A stretch of 64,000 bases of DNA from Amycolatopsis thermoflava N1165 (GTDB lineage: Bacteria > Actinomycetota > Actinomycetes > Mycobacteriales > Pseudonocardiaceae). The DNA lies in NCBI RefSeq assembly GCF_000473265.1, contig NZ_KI421511.1, forward strand, positions 4,191,560 to 4,255,559, read 5' to 3'. The notes beneath the pieces were generated by a model, which worked only from the letters and a program-made list of their open reading frames with translations, was not told where the DNA came from and made no database searches. Below are positions 52,853 to 60,907 of the stretch, piece by piece; position 1 is the stretch's first letter, and every line of letters begins with the position of its first letter. The translations under genes were made by a program, and so were the position numbers.

Positions 52853-54330
52853 CCGGGGAGGGGACGTTCTGCCTGGTGCTGCACAGCCACCTGCCGTGGC
52901 TGCCGCACCACGGGTCGTGGCCGGTCGGCGAGGAGTGGCTGTACCAGGCGTGGGCGCACTCGTACCTGCCGGTGGTGGACCTGCTGCGGCGGTTCGCGGC
53001 GGAGGGCAGGCGGGACGTGCTGACGCTGGGGGTGACGCCGGTGCTCGCGGCCCAGCTGGACGACCCGTACGCGTTGCGGGCGTTCCACGAATGGCTCGGG
53101 CACTGGCAGTTGCGGACGGTGCAGGCCGGGACGCTGTGGCGGGAGGTCCCGTTGCTGCGGGAGCTGGCCGCGGCGGAGTACCGCACGGCGACGCGGTCGC
53201 TGGAGGACTTCGAAACGCGGTGGCGGCACGGGTTTTCGCCGGTGCTGCGGTCCCTTGTGGACTCGGGCGTGGTGGAGTTGCTCGGCGGCCCGTACGCGCA
53301 CCCGTTCCAGCCGTTGCTCCAGCCGCGGGTCCGGTCGTTCATGTTGCGTGGTGGTCTGGCGGACACCGAGTTGCGGATCGGGCACCGGCCGGCGGGCATC
53401 TGGGCGCCGGAGTGCGGTTACGCGCCGGGCATGGAGGAGGACTACGCGGCGGCCGGTGTGCGGCGGTTCCTGGTGGACGGCCCGTCGCTGCACGGGGACA
53501 CGGCGTTCGCGCGGCCGGTGGGTTCGACGGACGTGTTGTGCTTCGGGCGGGATCTGGAGGTCACGTACCGGGTGTGGTCCCCGCGGGCGGGTTATCCGGG
53601 GCACGCGAACTACCGGGATTTCCACACGTGGGCGCACGAGGTGGGGTTGAAGCCGTCGCGGGTGACGGGCAAGCAGGTGGAGCCCGCGGACAAGGCGCCG
53701 TACGACCCGGCGCTGGCGGCGGACACCCTGCGGGCGCACGTGAAGGACTTCGTGGAGACGGTGGTGTCGCGGCTGCGTGAGTTGCGTTCTTTGCACGGCC
53801 GGGAAGCGCTGGTCGTGGCGGCGTATGACACCGAGTTGTTCGGTCATTGGTGGCACGAGGGCCCGGCGTGGCTGGAGGGCGTGCTGCGGGCGCTGCCGGA
53901 GGCGGGCGTGCGGGTGACGACCCTGCAGGGCGCGGTTTCCGCGGGGCTCGTCGGTGCGCCCGTGGAGTTGCCCGCGTCGTCGTGGGGTTCGGGCAAGGAC
54001 TGGCGCGTCTGGGACGGCGAGCAGGTGGCCGACATGGTGGCGGACAACGCGGCGCTGCAGCAGCGGTTGCTGGCCCTCCCCCGCGCCGAGACGCGCGACC
54101 GGGTGGCGGACTGGGCAGTCGGCGAGGCGACGATGGCCCTGTCGAGCGACTGGGCGTTCATGGTGACGAAGGACTCGGCGGCGGACTACGCCCGCCGGCG
54201 GGCGGCCGTGCACACCGCGCGTTTCGACGAACTGGCAAGCCTGATCGGCCGCGGCCCGCTCCCGCCGTCGGTGGAGCGCTGGGCGCGGGAGGACAACCCC
54301 TTCGGGCAACTGGATGCGCGGCAGCTCTGA
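52849..54330 (+). CDS. GH57 1,4-alpha-glucan branching enzyme (Rv3031-like)
   Basis: A 493-residue GH57 protein with the family's conserved regions: HSHLPW near the N-terminus, WAPECGYAPG carrying the nucleophile Glu188, and AYDTELFGHWWHEG carrying the acid Asp327. GH57 branching enzymes add alpha-1,6 branches to alpha-1,4-glucans. The GTG overlaps the methyltransferase stop, and a GT4 glucosyltransferase follows after a minisatellite, giving the glucan/MGLP set. Confidence 0.92.
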   Translation: MTGEGTFCLVLHSHLPWLPHHGSWPVGEEWLYQAWAHSYLPVVDLLRRFAAEGRRDVLTLGVTPVLAAQLDDPYALRAFHEWLGHWQLRTVQAGTLWREVPLLRELAAAEYRTATRSLEDFETRWRHGFSPVLRSLVDSGVVELLGGPYAHPFQPLLQPRVRSFMLRGGLADTELRIGHRPAGIWAPECGYAPGMEEDYAAAGVRRFLVDGPSLHGDTAFARPVGSTDVLCFGRDLEVTYRVWSPRAGYPGHANYRDFHTWAHEVGLKPSRVTGKQVEPADKAPYDPALAADTLRAHVKDFVETVVSRLRELRSLHGREALVVAAYDTELFGHWWHEGPAWLEGVLRALPEAGVRVTTLQGAVSAGLVGAPVELPASSWGSGKDWRVWDGEQVADMVADNAALQQRLLALPRAETRDRVADWAVGEATMALSSDWAFMVTKDSAADYARRRAAVHTARFDELASLIGRGPLPPSVERWAREDNPFGQLDARQL

Positions 54331-54404
54331 GGCCTCGCCAACCGGACAACCTGAACCGTCGCCGGCTGGTATCGACTCCCCGCTGCCCGATAGCACCACT
54401 CGCC

Positions 54405-54935
54405 GCCCCGGCCCGGCCCCCAGCCACTCCCCCTGCCCGCCGGGCCACGCGGCAACCTGCCCCACGACCCGAACCACTCACCACCCCAACCCGGCCACCC
54501 CACCACTCCCCTCGCCCGCCCAGCCACGCCGCAACCTGCGCCACAACCCAAATCACTCACCACCCCAACCCAGCCACCCCACCACTCCCCTGCCCGCCGG
54601 GCCACGCGGCAACCTGCACGCCAACCCAAACCACTCACCACCCCAACCCGGCCACCCCACCACTCCCCCTGCCCGCCCAGCCACGCGGCAACCTGCCCCA
54701 CAACCCAAACCAACCACCACCCCAACCCGGTTACCCCGCCACTCCCCTCGCCCGCCCGGCCACGCGGCAACCTGCCCGCCAACCCGAACCACTCACCACC
54801 CCGGCCCGGCCACTCCACCACTCCCCTGCCCGCCCAGCCACGCGGCAACCTGCGCCACAACCCAAACCACTCACCACCCCAACCCAGCCACCCCACCACT
54901 CCCCAGCCCGCCCGATCACGCGGCAATCCCCCAAC
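54405..54935. repeat. Tandem minisatellite, ~78-bp unit, about six copies
   Basis: The motif GCCACGCGGCAACCTGC begins at 54444, 54523, 54601, 54680, 54759 and 54837, with a seventh partial copy (GATCACGCGG) at 54914: spacing 77-79 bp. Each unit continues with a C-rich segment (ACCACTCACCACCCC type, then CCACCACTCCCC). The plus strand is extremely C-rich. Period is not a multiple of three, so it is non-coding despite open frames on the minus strand. Confidence 0.92.
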
Positions 54936-54957
54936 ACCACCGCGTCCTCACCCGCCA

Positions 54958-54973
54958 TGTGATCGACATCACC
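54958..54973. promoter_or_regulatory. CRP/GlxR-like site upstream of the GT4 gene
   Basis: TGTGA-TCGACA-TCACC, one mismatch from the CRP-family consensus TGTGA-N6-TCACA. Its centre is about 70 bp upstream of the predicted GT4 transcript start, a normal activator distance. Confidence 0.6.
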
Positions 54974-55023
54974 CACCGGCATCGCGTGTCGTCGGGCGGT
55001 TCAGTTCTTAGTTGACCAGTGAG

Positions 55024-55038
55024 TAACCTCCTGTCATG
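55024..55038 (+). promoter_or_regulatory. Leaderless-type promoter of the GT4 gene
   Basis: TAACCT (55024-55029), 6 nt, ATG. TTCAGT 18 bp upstream may serve as the -35 box. It shows the GT4 gene can be transcribed independently of the GH57 gene. Confidence 0.6.
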
Positions 55039-56364
55039 CGCGTGCTGATGCTGTCCTGGGAGTACCCGCCCGTCGTGGTCGGTGGGCTGGCCCGCCACGT
55101 GCACGCGCTGGCCCGGCACCTCGCCCAGGACGGGCACGACGTCGTGGTCCTCTCCCGGCACCCGGCCGGCACCGACGCCCACACGCATCCGACGACGGAC
55201 CTGGTGGTCGAGGGTGTGCGCGTCATCCGCGTCGCCGAGGACCCGATGCACGTGACGTTCGAGCGGGACCTCGTGGCGTGGACGCTCGCGATGGGCCACG
55301 GCATGGTGCGCGCGGGTCTGGAGCTGGCCCGGTCGTGGCAGCCGGACGTCGTCCACGCCCACGACTGGCTGGTGGCGCACCCGGCGATCAGCCTGGCCGG
55401 CGCGCTGCGGCGCCCGCTGGTCGGGACGATCCACGCGACCGAGGCCGGCCGGCATTCGGGGTGGTTGTCGCAGCCGCTGAATCAGCAGGTGCACTCCGTG
55501 GAGTGGTGGCTGGCGAACCGGTCGGACGCGCTGATCACGTGTTCGCAGGCGATGCGCGCCGAGGTCGCGAAGCTGTTCGAGGTGTCGGCGGACGACATCA
55601 CGGTCATCCACAACGGCATCGAGGAGCGCGGCTGGCAGGTCGCGGCGGACGAGGTCGCGCGGGCGCGGGAGAAGTACGCGCCGGGTGGTGAGCCGTTGCT
55701 GTTGTTCTTCGGGCGCCTGGAGTGGGAGAAGGGCGTCCAGGACCTGGTGTCGGCGCTGCCGAAGATCCGGCGGGCGCACCGCGGCACGCGCCTGGTCGTC
55801 GCCGGGCGGGGGCGGCACCTGGACGAGCTGGTCAAGCAGGCGCGGCGGATGCGGATGCAGCACGCGGTCGAGTTCGCCGGGCACCTGCGGGACCGGGAGC
55901 TGCGGGCGGTGCTGGCGGCGGCGGACGCGGTGGTGCTGCCGAGCCGGTACGAGCCGTTCGGAATCGTCGCCCTGGAAGCGGCGGCCGCGCGGGCGCCGCT
56001 GGTGGCTTCGACGGCCGGTGGGCTGGGCGAGGTCGTCGTCGACGGGGTCACCGGGTTGTCCTTCGCGCCCGGGGATGTGCCCGCGCTGACGGCGGCGGTG
56101 AACTCGGTGCTGCGGGACCGCGCCGCCGCGGAGAGCCGCGCCCGCACCGCGCAGGCCCGCCTCGCCGACGACTTCGACTGGGCCCGCATCGCGGCGACCA
56201 CCGCGGAGGTCTACCGCAAGGCCCGCGTCCGCGAGCACGGCGAGCTTGGACGCCCCAAGATCCCGACGGGCAACGTGCTCAACCCCGAGCCGCCGCCGGT
56301 GGTCGTCGAGCGGAAGACCACCGCCGCGGCGCGGAAAAGCGGGCCGAGGAAGCCGGCGCGCTGA
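55036..56364 (+). CDS. GT4 alpha-1,4-glucosyltransferase (Rv3032-like)
   Basis: A 442-residue GT-B glycosyltransferase of family 4: N-terminal WEYPPVVVGGLARHVHALAR, acceptor loop VHAHDWLVAHPA, and donor site FFGRLEWEKGVQDLV and YEPFGIVALEAAAA (the E-x7-E motif). Rv3032 elongates alpha-1,4-glucan for methylglucose lipopolysaccharide and contributes to glycogen. A basic C-terminal tail of ~45 residues follows the catalytic fold. Confidence 0.93.
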   Translation: MRVLMLSWEYPPVVVGGLARHVHALARHLAQDGHDVVVLSRHPAGTDAHTHPTTDLVVEGVRVIRVAEDPMHVTFERDLVAWTLAMGHGMVRAGLELARSWQPDVVHAHDWLVAHPAISLAGALRRPLVGTIHATEAGRHSGWLSQPLNQQVHSVEWWLANRSDALITCSQAMRAEVAKLFEVSADDITVIHNGIEERGWQVAADEVARAREKYAPGGEPLLLFFGRLEWEKGVQDLVSALPKIRRAHRGTRLVVAGRGRHLDELVKQARRMRMQHAVEFAGHLRDRELRAVLAAADAVVLPSRYEPFGIVALEAAAARAPLVASTAGGLGEVVVDGVTGLSFAPGDVPALTAAVNSVLRDRAAAESRARTAQARLADDFDWARIAATTAEVYRKARVREHGELGRPKIPTGNVLNPEPPPVVVERKTTAAARKSGPRKPAR

Positions 56365-56451
56365 AGCCGTCCTTCGCGCAGAGCTGAGAAGTGGCCCTAT
56401 GCACGCCCACGACCAGCCGCGGTCGGTCGCGTGACTGTGGTTGTCCCGCCA

Positions 56452-56943
56452 TCAGCGCACCACGCGCTCGAAAACCAGCCACGGCCCGTCAGGCAGTGGT
56501 GGTCCGTCCACCTCGGTGAATCCGCTCGTCGCAACCAGGCGCTGGGAGACGGTGTTGTGCGGCCGGATCACCGCGCGCACGACCCGGACCTCCGGTTCGC
56601 GCACGGCCCGCGCGACGAGTTCCGCCAGCGCGGCGCGGGCGAATCCGCGTCGGCGCCAAGCAGGTTCGATCTCGTAGGTCACCTCGACCACGCCCTGCTC
56701 GTCCGGCGGCCCGTGGTAGCCGGCGCGGCCGACCACGCCATCCGGCCCCGCAACGGCGCCGGCAAGCCACTCGGCGGCGCGCGGGTCGGCACGGACGCGG
56801 GTGCTCGCCCGGCGCCAGCCCGGTAGCCAGCGGGGGTTCACGAAGTACGGCGTCAGCTCAACCGGCGCGACACGGTTCGCCGCGGCGAGATCCCCTGCGG
56901 CGAGAGCGTGATAGGTGTCCGGGGGCAACGGAACGACGCGCAC
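56452..56943 (-). CDS. GNAT-family N-acetyltransferase
   Basis: A 163-residue RimJ/RimL-like GNAT: VTYEIEPAWRRRGFARAALA contains the acetyl-CoA loop, then RAVIRPHNTVSQRLVATSGF. I placed the start at GTG 56943 (RVVPLPPDTYHALAAGDLA); a longer frame up to 57054 would be encoded by the 193-bp repeat and is rejected. The acceptor is unknown. Confidence 0.82.
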   Translation of the reverse strand: MRVVPLPPDTYHALAAGDLAAANRVAPVELTPYFVNPRWLPGWRRASTRVRADPRAAEWLAGAVAGPDGVVGRAGYHGPPDEQGVVEVTYEIEPAWRRRGFARAALAELVARAVREPEVRVVRAVIRPHNTVSQRLVATSGFTEVDGPPLPDGPWLVFERVVR

Positions 56944-56971
56944 GCCCCTACCGTCGCAGCCCGGCCGCTCA

Positions 56972-57556
56972 CCTGTCGATCGAATTGCCACCGGGACACC
57001 TACCGCGCCCGGAGTCCGCCACGCTCGCCGCCGAGGCTCGGCAGGCTCCGACACAGCGCCGAAACCTCCGCTGCCGTTGGGTCCGTTCAGAACACCGGCA
57101 ACAGTTGCCCACGCTCAGACTCGAGGCGGGGACCGAAGATCCGGCGCTCGGCCTCCGTAATTGGCCTGTGGATCGAATTGCCACCCGGACACCTGCCGCG
57201 CCCGGAGTCCGCCACGCTCGCCGCTGAGGCTCGGCGGACTCCAGAACAGCGCCGGAACTTCCGCCGCCGTTGGGGGCGTTCAGAACACCGGCAACAGTTT
57301 CCCACGCTCAGACTCGAGGCGAGGACCGAAGATCCGGCGCTCGGCCTCCGTAATTGGCCTGCGGGTCGAATTGCCACCGGGACACCTGCCGCGCCCAGAG
57401 TCCGCCACGCTCGCCGTCGAGGCTCGGCAGACTCCAGCACAGCGCCGAAACCTCCGCCGCCGTTGGGGCCGTTCAGAACACCGGCAACAGTTGCCCACGC
57501 TCGGACTCGGGGCGGGGGCCAAAGATGCGACGCTCGGCCTCCGTGATGGGCCTGTC
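56972..57556. repeat. 193-bp tandem repeat, about three copies, carrying the DUF1348 3' end
   Basis: The block starting at GATCGAATTG recurs at 56978, 57171 and 57364, exactly 193 bp apart. Each unit contains, on the minus strand, the last ~29 codons of the DUF1348 gene ([12 protein letters not shown], then LLPVF and stop). Stops lie at 57087, 57280 and 57473, again 193 bp apart. Only the copy at 57473 is joined to the full gene; the other two are isolated tails. Identity between units is high, so the amplification is fairly recent. Confidence 0.93.
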
Positions 57557-57931
57557 GTTGATGCTCGCCTCGCGGCGGCGCATCAGGCCGTTCTCGGTGA
57601 ACTCCCAGAGCTCGTTGCCGTAGCTGCGCCACCACTGGCCCTCGGCGTCGTGGCATTCGTACTGGAAGCGCACGGCGATCCGGTTGCCGCGGAAGCCCCA
57701 CAGCTCCTTGCGCAACGCGTAGTCCAGCTCGCGTTCCCACTTGCGGCGCAGGAACTCGACGATCGCGTCGCGGCCGACGACGTGCTGGTCCCGGTTGCGC
57801 CAGACCGAGTCCGGCGTGTAGGCCAGCGCGACCTTCTCCGGATCCCTGGTGTTCCAGGCGTCCTCGGCGGCCTGGACCTTTTGCGCCGCGGTGGCCTCGT
57901 CGAACGGCGGGAACGGCGGACGGTCGGACAT
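57473..57931 (-). CDS. DUF1348 / SnoaL-like protein of the NTF2 fold
   Basis: A 152-residue DUF1348 protein: [57 protein letters not shown] and [20 protein letters not shown]. The NTF2-like cone usually binds a small hydrophobic ligand; no reaction is assigned. It diverges from a TetR gene, with two identical palindromes between them. Its C-terminal ~29 codons lie in the 193-bp tandem repeat. Confidence 0.88.
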   Translation of the reverse strand: MSDRPPFPPFDEATAAQKVQAAEDAWNTRDPEKVALAYTPDSVWRNRDQHVVGRDAIVEFLRRKWERELDYALRKELWGFRGNRIAVRFQYECHDAEGQWWRSYGNELWEFTENGLMRRREASINDRPITEAERRIFGPRPESERGQLLPVF

Positions 57932-57946
57932 GGGGCACCCCAATCT

Positions 57947-57964
57947 GGAGAACGCACGTTCTCC
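57947..57964. promoter_or_regulatory. TetR operator 1
   Basis: GGAGAACG-CA-CGTTCTCC, an 18-bp near-perfect palindrome. It lies 16 nt before the DUF1348 start and would block that promoter when bound. Confidence 0.8.
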
Positions 57965-57981
57965 ACTGGTGCGCTACGATA

Positions 57982-57997
57982 GAGAACGCACGTTCTC
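57982..57997. promoter_or_regulatory. TetR operator 2
   Basis: GAGAACG-CA-CGTTCTC, identical to operator 1 over the core. Centre-to-centre distance is 34 bp, about three helical turns, so both sites face the same side of the DNA. TACGAT at 57975-57980 is a likely tetR -10 box. Confidence 0.8.
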
Positions 57998-58018
57998 CAC
58001 GCAAGGGGCAGGACCGGG

Positions 58019-58564
58019 ATGGATCACGACGAGGCACGCGTGCGGCTGCTCGACACGGCCGAAGAGCTGTTCTACGCGCGCGGCATCCAGGCGGTGGGCA
58101 TGGATGCCATCCGCTCGGGTTCGGGCGTCTCGTTGAAGCGGCTGTACCAGTGCTTCCCGGCGAAGAGCGATCTCGTCGAGGCCTACCTGCGCCGCCGCGA
58201 CGAACGCTTGCGGCGGTCGCTGGCGGACTACGTGTCGGCACAGCCGCCGGAAGACGCTGTCCCGGCGGTGTTCGACTGGCTACGGCGGTGGTTCAGCGAG
58301 GACGACTTCCGGGGGTGCGCGTTCATCAACTCCTTCGGCGAACTGGGCGACGGGTCACCTCGTGTCGCGGCGGTGGTGCGCGAGCACAAGGACCTGGTGC
58401 GGGACTACTTGCGCGCCCTGGCTGGCTCGGACGAGCTGGGCGACCAGATTTTCGCGCTGGTCGAAGGCGCGACGGTGATCGCGGGCATCACGGGCGATCC
58501 GGGCGCGGCCGAGAGCGCCAAGACTGCGGCGGTGGCGCTGCTTCGGGCTTCCGCCGAGAGGTGA
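58019..58564 (+). CDS. TetR-family regulator
   Basis: A 181-residue TetR: HTH AVGMDAIRSGSGVSLKRLYQ followed by CFPAKSDLVEAYL; the ligand domain has FRGCAFINSFGELG, typical of the AcrR/TetR_C group common in actinobacteria. Two identical operators separate it from the divergent DUF1348 gene. ATG with AGGA 5 nt upstream. Confidence 0.9.
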   Translation: MDHDEARVRLLDTAEELFYARGIQAVGMDAIRSGSGVSLKRLYQCFPAKSDLVEAYLRRRDERLRRSLADYVSAQPPEDAVPAVFDWLRRWFSEDDFRGCAFINSFGELGDGSPRVAAVVREHKDLVRDYLRALAGSDELGDQIFALVEGATVIAGITGDPGAAESAKTAAVALLRASAER

Positions 58565-58650
58565 GGGCCTCGCCACCAGCACCGCACCTTGAGCGAAGTC
58601 GCCACCAGCTCCACACCCTGAGCGGAGTCGCCATCAGCTCCGCTCCTCCG
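58563..58650. repeat. Three ~29-bp direct repeats after tetR
   Basis: Units of the type GAGCGAAGTCGCCACCAGCT occur three times in a row, with drift, starting at the tetR stop. They appear non-coding and begin the repeat-rich zone. Confidence 0.65.
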
Positions 58651-59022
58651 GAAGAGTCATGCCCCCGGCACCGAATCTCAAGCCGCCTCGGTCATCGCGC
58701 CCAGGGGAGGCGGTGCCGATGACGCGATGGGGCGAGGCACCGCTGGTAGTACGGGAGGGTGCGGAGTCGGCGCCACCGCGCACCGCCCCTCCGCGGGGGC
58801 GTGCTGGCGGAGTCGGCGCCACCGGCACCGCCTCTCCGCGGGGGTCAGCCATCGCACGTCGGCAAGGCGAACACATCGCCCCGAGAGGCGGGGCCGGTGG
58901 CGTAAGGCCCCACGCGGAGGGCGCGTCCGCGTGCTTGTGGCACCCGGCCCCGCCTGCCCGCGGCGCTGGTGGAGCTGCGGGAGCGGGGCTGCCGGCTGTG
59001 CCGCACGCGGTGTCGCTGTTCC
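58651..59022. repeat. GC-rich spacer with a 46-bp direct duplication
   Basis: GCGGAGTCGGCGCCACCG, followed by CACCGCC and CTCCGCGGGGG, occurs at 58761 and again at 58807. The remainder is GC-rich without a convincing gene. Several frames are open in this stretch but none has a ribosome site and a recognisable product. Confidence 0.55.
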
Positions 59023-59856
59023 GGGCGGGGCGGTGCTGCTGGCGTGCCGGCATACCTGGGCGCGGCGAAGCCGCTGACATGCCGGCCTGCCTGGGCGCGC
59101 CCCCGAGGGGCGTGCAGGCGTGCGTGGCATGTGCCGGCGCATGCCGGCATGCCCGGGCGCGGCGAAGCCGCAGGCGTGCCGGCAAACCTGGGCGCGCCCC
59201 CCGAAAGGCGTGACAGGGGTGCGTGGCCGGTGCCAGCGCCCGCCAGCATGCATGGGCAGGACAGTGCCGCTGACGTGCCAACATACCTGGGCGCGGCGGA
59301 GCCGCTCACGTGCCTACATACCTGGGCGGGACAGTGCCGCTGTCGTGCCGGCCTGCCTGGGCGCGCCCCGCGAGGGGCGTGCAGGCGTGCGTGGCATGTG
59401 CCGGCGCACGCCGGCATGCCCGGGCGGGGCGAAGCCGCTGGCGTGCCGACATACCTGGGCGGGGCGGAGTCGCTGGCATGCCGGCATGCCCGGGCGGGGC
59501 TGAGCCGCTGATGTGCCGGCCTGCCTGGGCGCGCCCCCGAGGGGCGTGACAGGCGTGCGTGGCAGGTGCCGGCGCATGCCAGCAGGCCTGGGCGGGGCGG
59601 AGCCGCTGGCGGGGCGGCCTGCCTGGCCGCGCCCCCACGAGGGGCGTGACAGGCGTGCACGGCACGTGCCGGCGCACGCCGGCCTGCCTGAGCGCGGCGG
59701 AGCCGATGGCATGCCGGCATGCCTCGGCGGGGCGAAGCCGCTGGCGGGGCGGCATGCCTCGGCGGGGCGGAGCCGCTGGCGTGCCTGCAGGCCTGGGCGC
59801 GCCCCGCGAAGGGTGGGCGGGCGTGCGTGGCACGTGGCGGCGTGCGCCAACACTCG
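59023..59856. repeat. Two-module array: thirteen 35-bp and six 62-65-bp units
   Basis: Module A (35 bp every time; typical start GGGCGGGGCGGAGCCGCTGG, end TGCCGGCATACCT) and module B (62-65 bp; typical start GGGCGCGCCCCCGAGGGGCG, end CCGGCATGCC) alternate as A2-B-A1-B-A3-B-A3-B-A1-B-A3-B. The period is not a multiple of three. Both end in palindromic TGCCGGCA/GGCATGCC. The array fills the gap between tetR and the protease gene. Confidence 0.9.
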
Positions 59857-59888
59857 CGGGAGTGCACCGGCACTAGCGGAGGTCCGCG

Positions 59889-60680
59889 TCAGGGCAGTAC
59901 TTCCGCCGGGGTCAGCTGGGCTTGCAGCTCGTCGTGGTAGGAGCCGACCCGGGCGTAGACTCCGGGCTTTCCTGGCTCGGCACAGCCTTCGCCCCAGGAG
60001 ACGACTCCCACGACCCGTCCGGCGGCCACCAGTGGGCCTCCCGAGTCGCCCTGGCAGGTGTCCACCCCGCCCTCCGGGTAGCCGGCACAGACCATCGCCT
60101 CGGGGCTGTACTGCTGGGGGTACGCCTTCGTGCAGTAGTCGTCACTCGTGACGGGCACCGTCGCCTTCAGCAGGACGTCCGACGAATCGCCCATCGGCTC
60201 GGTGTTGCCCCAGCCCAGGATCGTCGCCTCGGTGCCGGCCTGGTAGCCGGGGTCGTCCTTCGTCGCCAGTGGCAACGGCTGCGCGGTCAACGGCTGTGTC
60301 AGGGTCAGCAGCGCCACGTCGTAGCCCTGCGTGGCGTCTTTGAACTGGGGATGCACCCACACGTGGGACACAGTGGACACCGTCCCGTCCCGGCCGCTCA
60401 GCTGCGTCCGTCCACTGACGACTCGCAGCGACGGCGGGCTCTCGCCCTGCGCGCAGTGCGCCGCTGTCAGCACTTTGTCCGCCGCGACCAGCGTCCCGCC
60501 GCAGAACTGGAGGCCGGTGGCATCGGTCAGCGCCACGGTGAACGGGTACTCCGCGATGTTCGCGGGCTTGCCACCGACGATGCCGGGCTCCGCGTGCGCG
60601 GCCGGCACGCACACACACGCGGCGACCAAACTCGCGAGAACCACGATCGAACGGGTGAAACGGCGGACTGCAGGGATCAT
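59889..60680 (-). CDS. Secreted trypsin-like serine protease
   Basis: A 263-residue S1 protease with a signal peptide (cleavage after AHA at residue 30), then EPG and the mature N-terminus IVGG (34-37). Triad: His75 in LTAAHC, Asp121 in YDVALL and Ser213 in CQGDSGGP. Asp207, six residues before the Ser, is the S1 pocket residue that selects Arg/Lys. The pro-segment is only three residues. ATG with GAAGGAGCTGGTA upstream. Confidence 0.93.
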   Translation of the reverse strand: MIPAVRRFTRSIVVLASLVAACVCVPAAHAEPGIVGGKPANIAEYPFTVALTDATGLQFCGGTLVAADKVLTAAHCAQGESPPSLRVVSGRTQLSGRDGTVSTVSHVWVHPQFKDATQGYDVALLTLTQPLTAQPLPLATKDDPGYQAGTEATILGWGNTEPMGDSSDVLLKATVPVTSDDYCTKAYPQQYSPEAMVCAGYPEGGVDTCQGDSGGPLVAAGRVVGVVSWGEGCAEPGKPGVYARVGSYHDELQAQLTPAEVLP

Positions 60681-60781
60681 TACCAGCTCCTTCGGCGCCC
60701 TGGTGAACGGTGTCGCAGTCCAGGATTGCGCGTCGGGAGGGTTCTACACATCTACCAAAAGACAGAAATTTCGCGGACAGG

Positions 60782-60818
60782 TCGGGCCCGGTAGGTGGAG
60801 CATACCTACCGGGCCCGA
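60782..60818. terminator. Stem-loop between the protease and aceB genes (a)
   Basis: Perfect 15-bp stem TCGGGCCCGGTAGGT with a 7-nt loop. No T tract follows in either direction. Confidence 0.65.
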
Positions 60819-60851
60819 GTGTCCGCGCTGTCCGGCCACAGCCAGCGCGAG

Positions 60852-60883
60852 CCGGTTTTCCCCGTCAGGAGAGGGAAAACCGG
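60852..60883. terminator. Stem-loop downstream of aceB (b)
   Basis: CCGGTTTTCCC / GGGAAAACCGG, 11-bp perfect stem, 25 nt after the aceB stop. Together with stem-loop (a) it probably terminates the aceA-aceB transcript. Confidence 0.65.
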
Positions 60884-60907
60884 GGTCCTCTCGACACAAA
60901 CAGAGCT

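Larger units (their letters stand above)
60681..60907. other. Protease / aceB intergenic region
   Basis: Contains the protease promoter region on the minus strand and two stem-loops that probably end the aceA-aceB transcript. No gene is seen in this 227-bp gap. Confidence 0.6.

Noticed and set aside
54186-54926. 246-residue Trp/Gly-rich minus-strand frame across the 78-bp minisatellite
   Set aside because: Unit length is 77-79 bp, so the frame is not preserved between units, and there is no ribosome site.
53847-54962. Pro-rich plus-strand frame continuing past the GH57 gene
   Set aside because: Antigenic-looking Pro/His repeats come from the C-rich minisatellite; no start signal and GH57 ends at 54330 with a normal family length.
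56944-57600. Fusion of the 193-bp repeat frames to the GNAT or DUF1348 proteins
   Set aside because: Frame-extended starts in the repeats lack ribosome sites, and the repeat length (193) is not a multiple of three.
58845-59873. 342-residue minus-strand and other long open frames across the two-module array
   Set aside because: Open only because the DNA is extremely GC-rich; 35- and 62-65-bp units shift frame at every repeat, there is no ribosome site and no domain.
54405-59880. CRISPR-like arrays in the repeat zones
   Set aside because: Repeats are contiguous, with no unique spacers between identical repeats and no cas genes nearby.
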